A stretch of DNA of 64,000 nt. It comes from Phallusia mammillata (Eukaryota; Chordata; Ascidiacea; Phlebobranchia; Ascidiidae). The notes beneath the pieces are model-generated. The model searched no databases and had not been told where the DNA came from. It saw nothing but the letters and a program-made list of their open reading frames with translations. Within the stretch, counting starts at the first letter, position 1. Every line of letters begins with the position of its first letter. Position numbers and translations under genes: made by a program. The stretch is from NCBI GenBank assembly GCA_003260075.1, contig QLIY01000216.1, forward strand, positions 44,098-108,097. The letters are read 5' to 3'. Below are positions 63,099 to 64,000 of the stretch, piece by piece.

Positions 63099-64000
63099 AG
63101 TGATAATTGAATTTCTGTAAAAGAATGAAAGGTTCAATAGAAAACTTTCCTACGTTGAAAGTTCATTGTGCCTGTCTGACCTTGTCGTTCTGTTTGTTAA
63201 AAACTGATAGCAAACGCAATATATAACGCTGCTGTCCTTTCAACAAAATGCATTCTTCGACCCTTGCTTATGTGTCCTTATCTTACCCGTGACTGGAAGA
63301 AAATACGCAACGTAGCTTTGTTCCGCTTTTGGCGCAAATTGCCTCATTACTAGGCGGCGACTTTTCATGACCCCGCCATCTTGTACATTCAGCAAATTTG
63401 CACAACGTCACGACGCGATTGTTACCCCACGAATATCCCTGGGCTCCCATCAAACGCGTGGATTCAACCCCAATGACTTTCCGTTCAAGGGACTTTCCAA
63501 GCCCCAAGCCACCTCGAGATCTGCATGTAGTATTTAAAAGCGCGTCCCGTCAAACGTATTCAGCGCCTGTGACGTATTTGGAACGCGCACTGCGTCATGG
63601 CAAACATTTTAAATGTCAACAATGCTAATGTAAGCCTCGCGTGCAGCGGTCTGTTCTATAAGGAATCATATGCCATATGTAACACATTCTTAAAGTGAGG
63701 TTATACCGTGTTTGGTTCAGGTTTACCCAGGAATGGAGTCATCCCAGGACGTCCCCTAGTAACCTCGTAATCGGGTGGTCGAATTCGTGACCTTGGGTCG
63801 TTCTGCATTCGGCGAACGTGTACCAGGTTGCCTTGTGGCCTATCTCGTGGATCTTAGGGGAATTTACGGACTTTGCAAACTTGGTCAAAGTTGATGACAC
63901 CGTGAACTATGTCGTTTCAAATGCCTGGCGAGTTTTTTGTAAGTTGACAGATCGCCAAAAAGCTTTACTGTTTACACGCATATGAGCCGTGTGTAAATAT
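63099..64000. other. Upstream region of gene B, no gene seen
   Basis: It contains gene B's likely promoter (TATATATT near 63224 on the complementary strand) and GC-richer sequence to the window end. The open frames here (63283-63507, 63398-63628) overlap each other and show no domain. Confidence 0.4.

Overview
This is a eukaryotic, AT-rich, intron-rich window with short introns and no operons. The gene content (an otoferlin-type ferlin, YIPF4, a TPC3-like two-pore channel, and a receptor kinase with sushi modules), the compact introns and the very high allelic-type polymorphism between duplicated segments suggest an invertebrate deuterostome, most likely an ascidian tunicate such as Ciona. 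The species is an inference; the gene families are read directly from conceptual translation with exon phases checked by hand.

Layout. (1) 1-9316: about 2.2 tandem copies of a 4,339-bp unit. Each carries, on the + strand, the C-terminal lobe of a tyrosine kinase, a cytoplasmic-type tail, a transmembrane segment, two sushi-like modules and a Cys-rich C-terminus. The third copy breaks at an N/poly-C junction. (2) 9333-9423: an intron-containing tRNA-Tyr. (3) 10305-12912: a complete YIPF4 gene (+). (4) 13213-18610: a complete 16-exon two-pore channel gene (-), convergent with YIPF4. (5) 19.1-24.3 kb: intergenic DNA with a Penelope-like retroelement remnant, hAT-like fragments and many poly-C-joined duplications. 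(6) 24360-48722: an otoferlin-like gene (+), readable from the start codon through C2A, C2B, C2C, C2D and the following conserved block. The last third (remaining C2 domains and membrane anchor) is not found. (7) 48.7-64 kb: two related minus-strand genes for small secreted Cys-rich proteins (53217-55330 and 59610-63098), plus several isolated candidate exons.

A striking feature is about 33 runs of 8-16 C (and two of 80-85 C). In most cases sequence just upstream of the run restarts, with a few percent divergence, just downstream. The likeliest reading is that two haplotypes were joined head to tail during assembly, so many intronic 'duplications', and some exon duplications in the ferlin, are probably not in the genome. 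Any gene model here should be read with that in mind.

The most biologically interesting items are: the phase-consistent fusion of a kinase C-lobe to a second membrane segment and sushi ectodomain; the pair of unrecognised secreted paralogs; hammerhead-ribozyme-like motifs tied to Penelope-like remnants, one inside a small element with perfect 31-bp inverted ends; and an extra pair of exons in the otoferlin gene.
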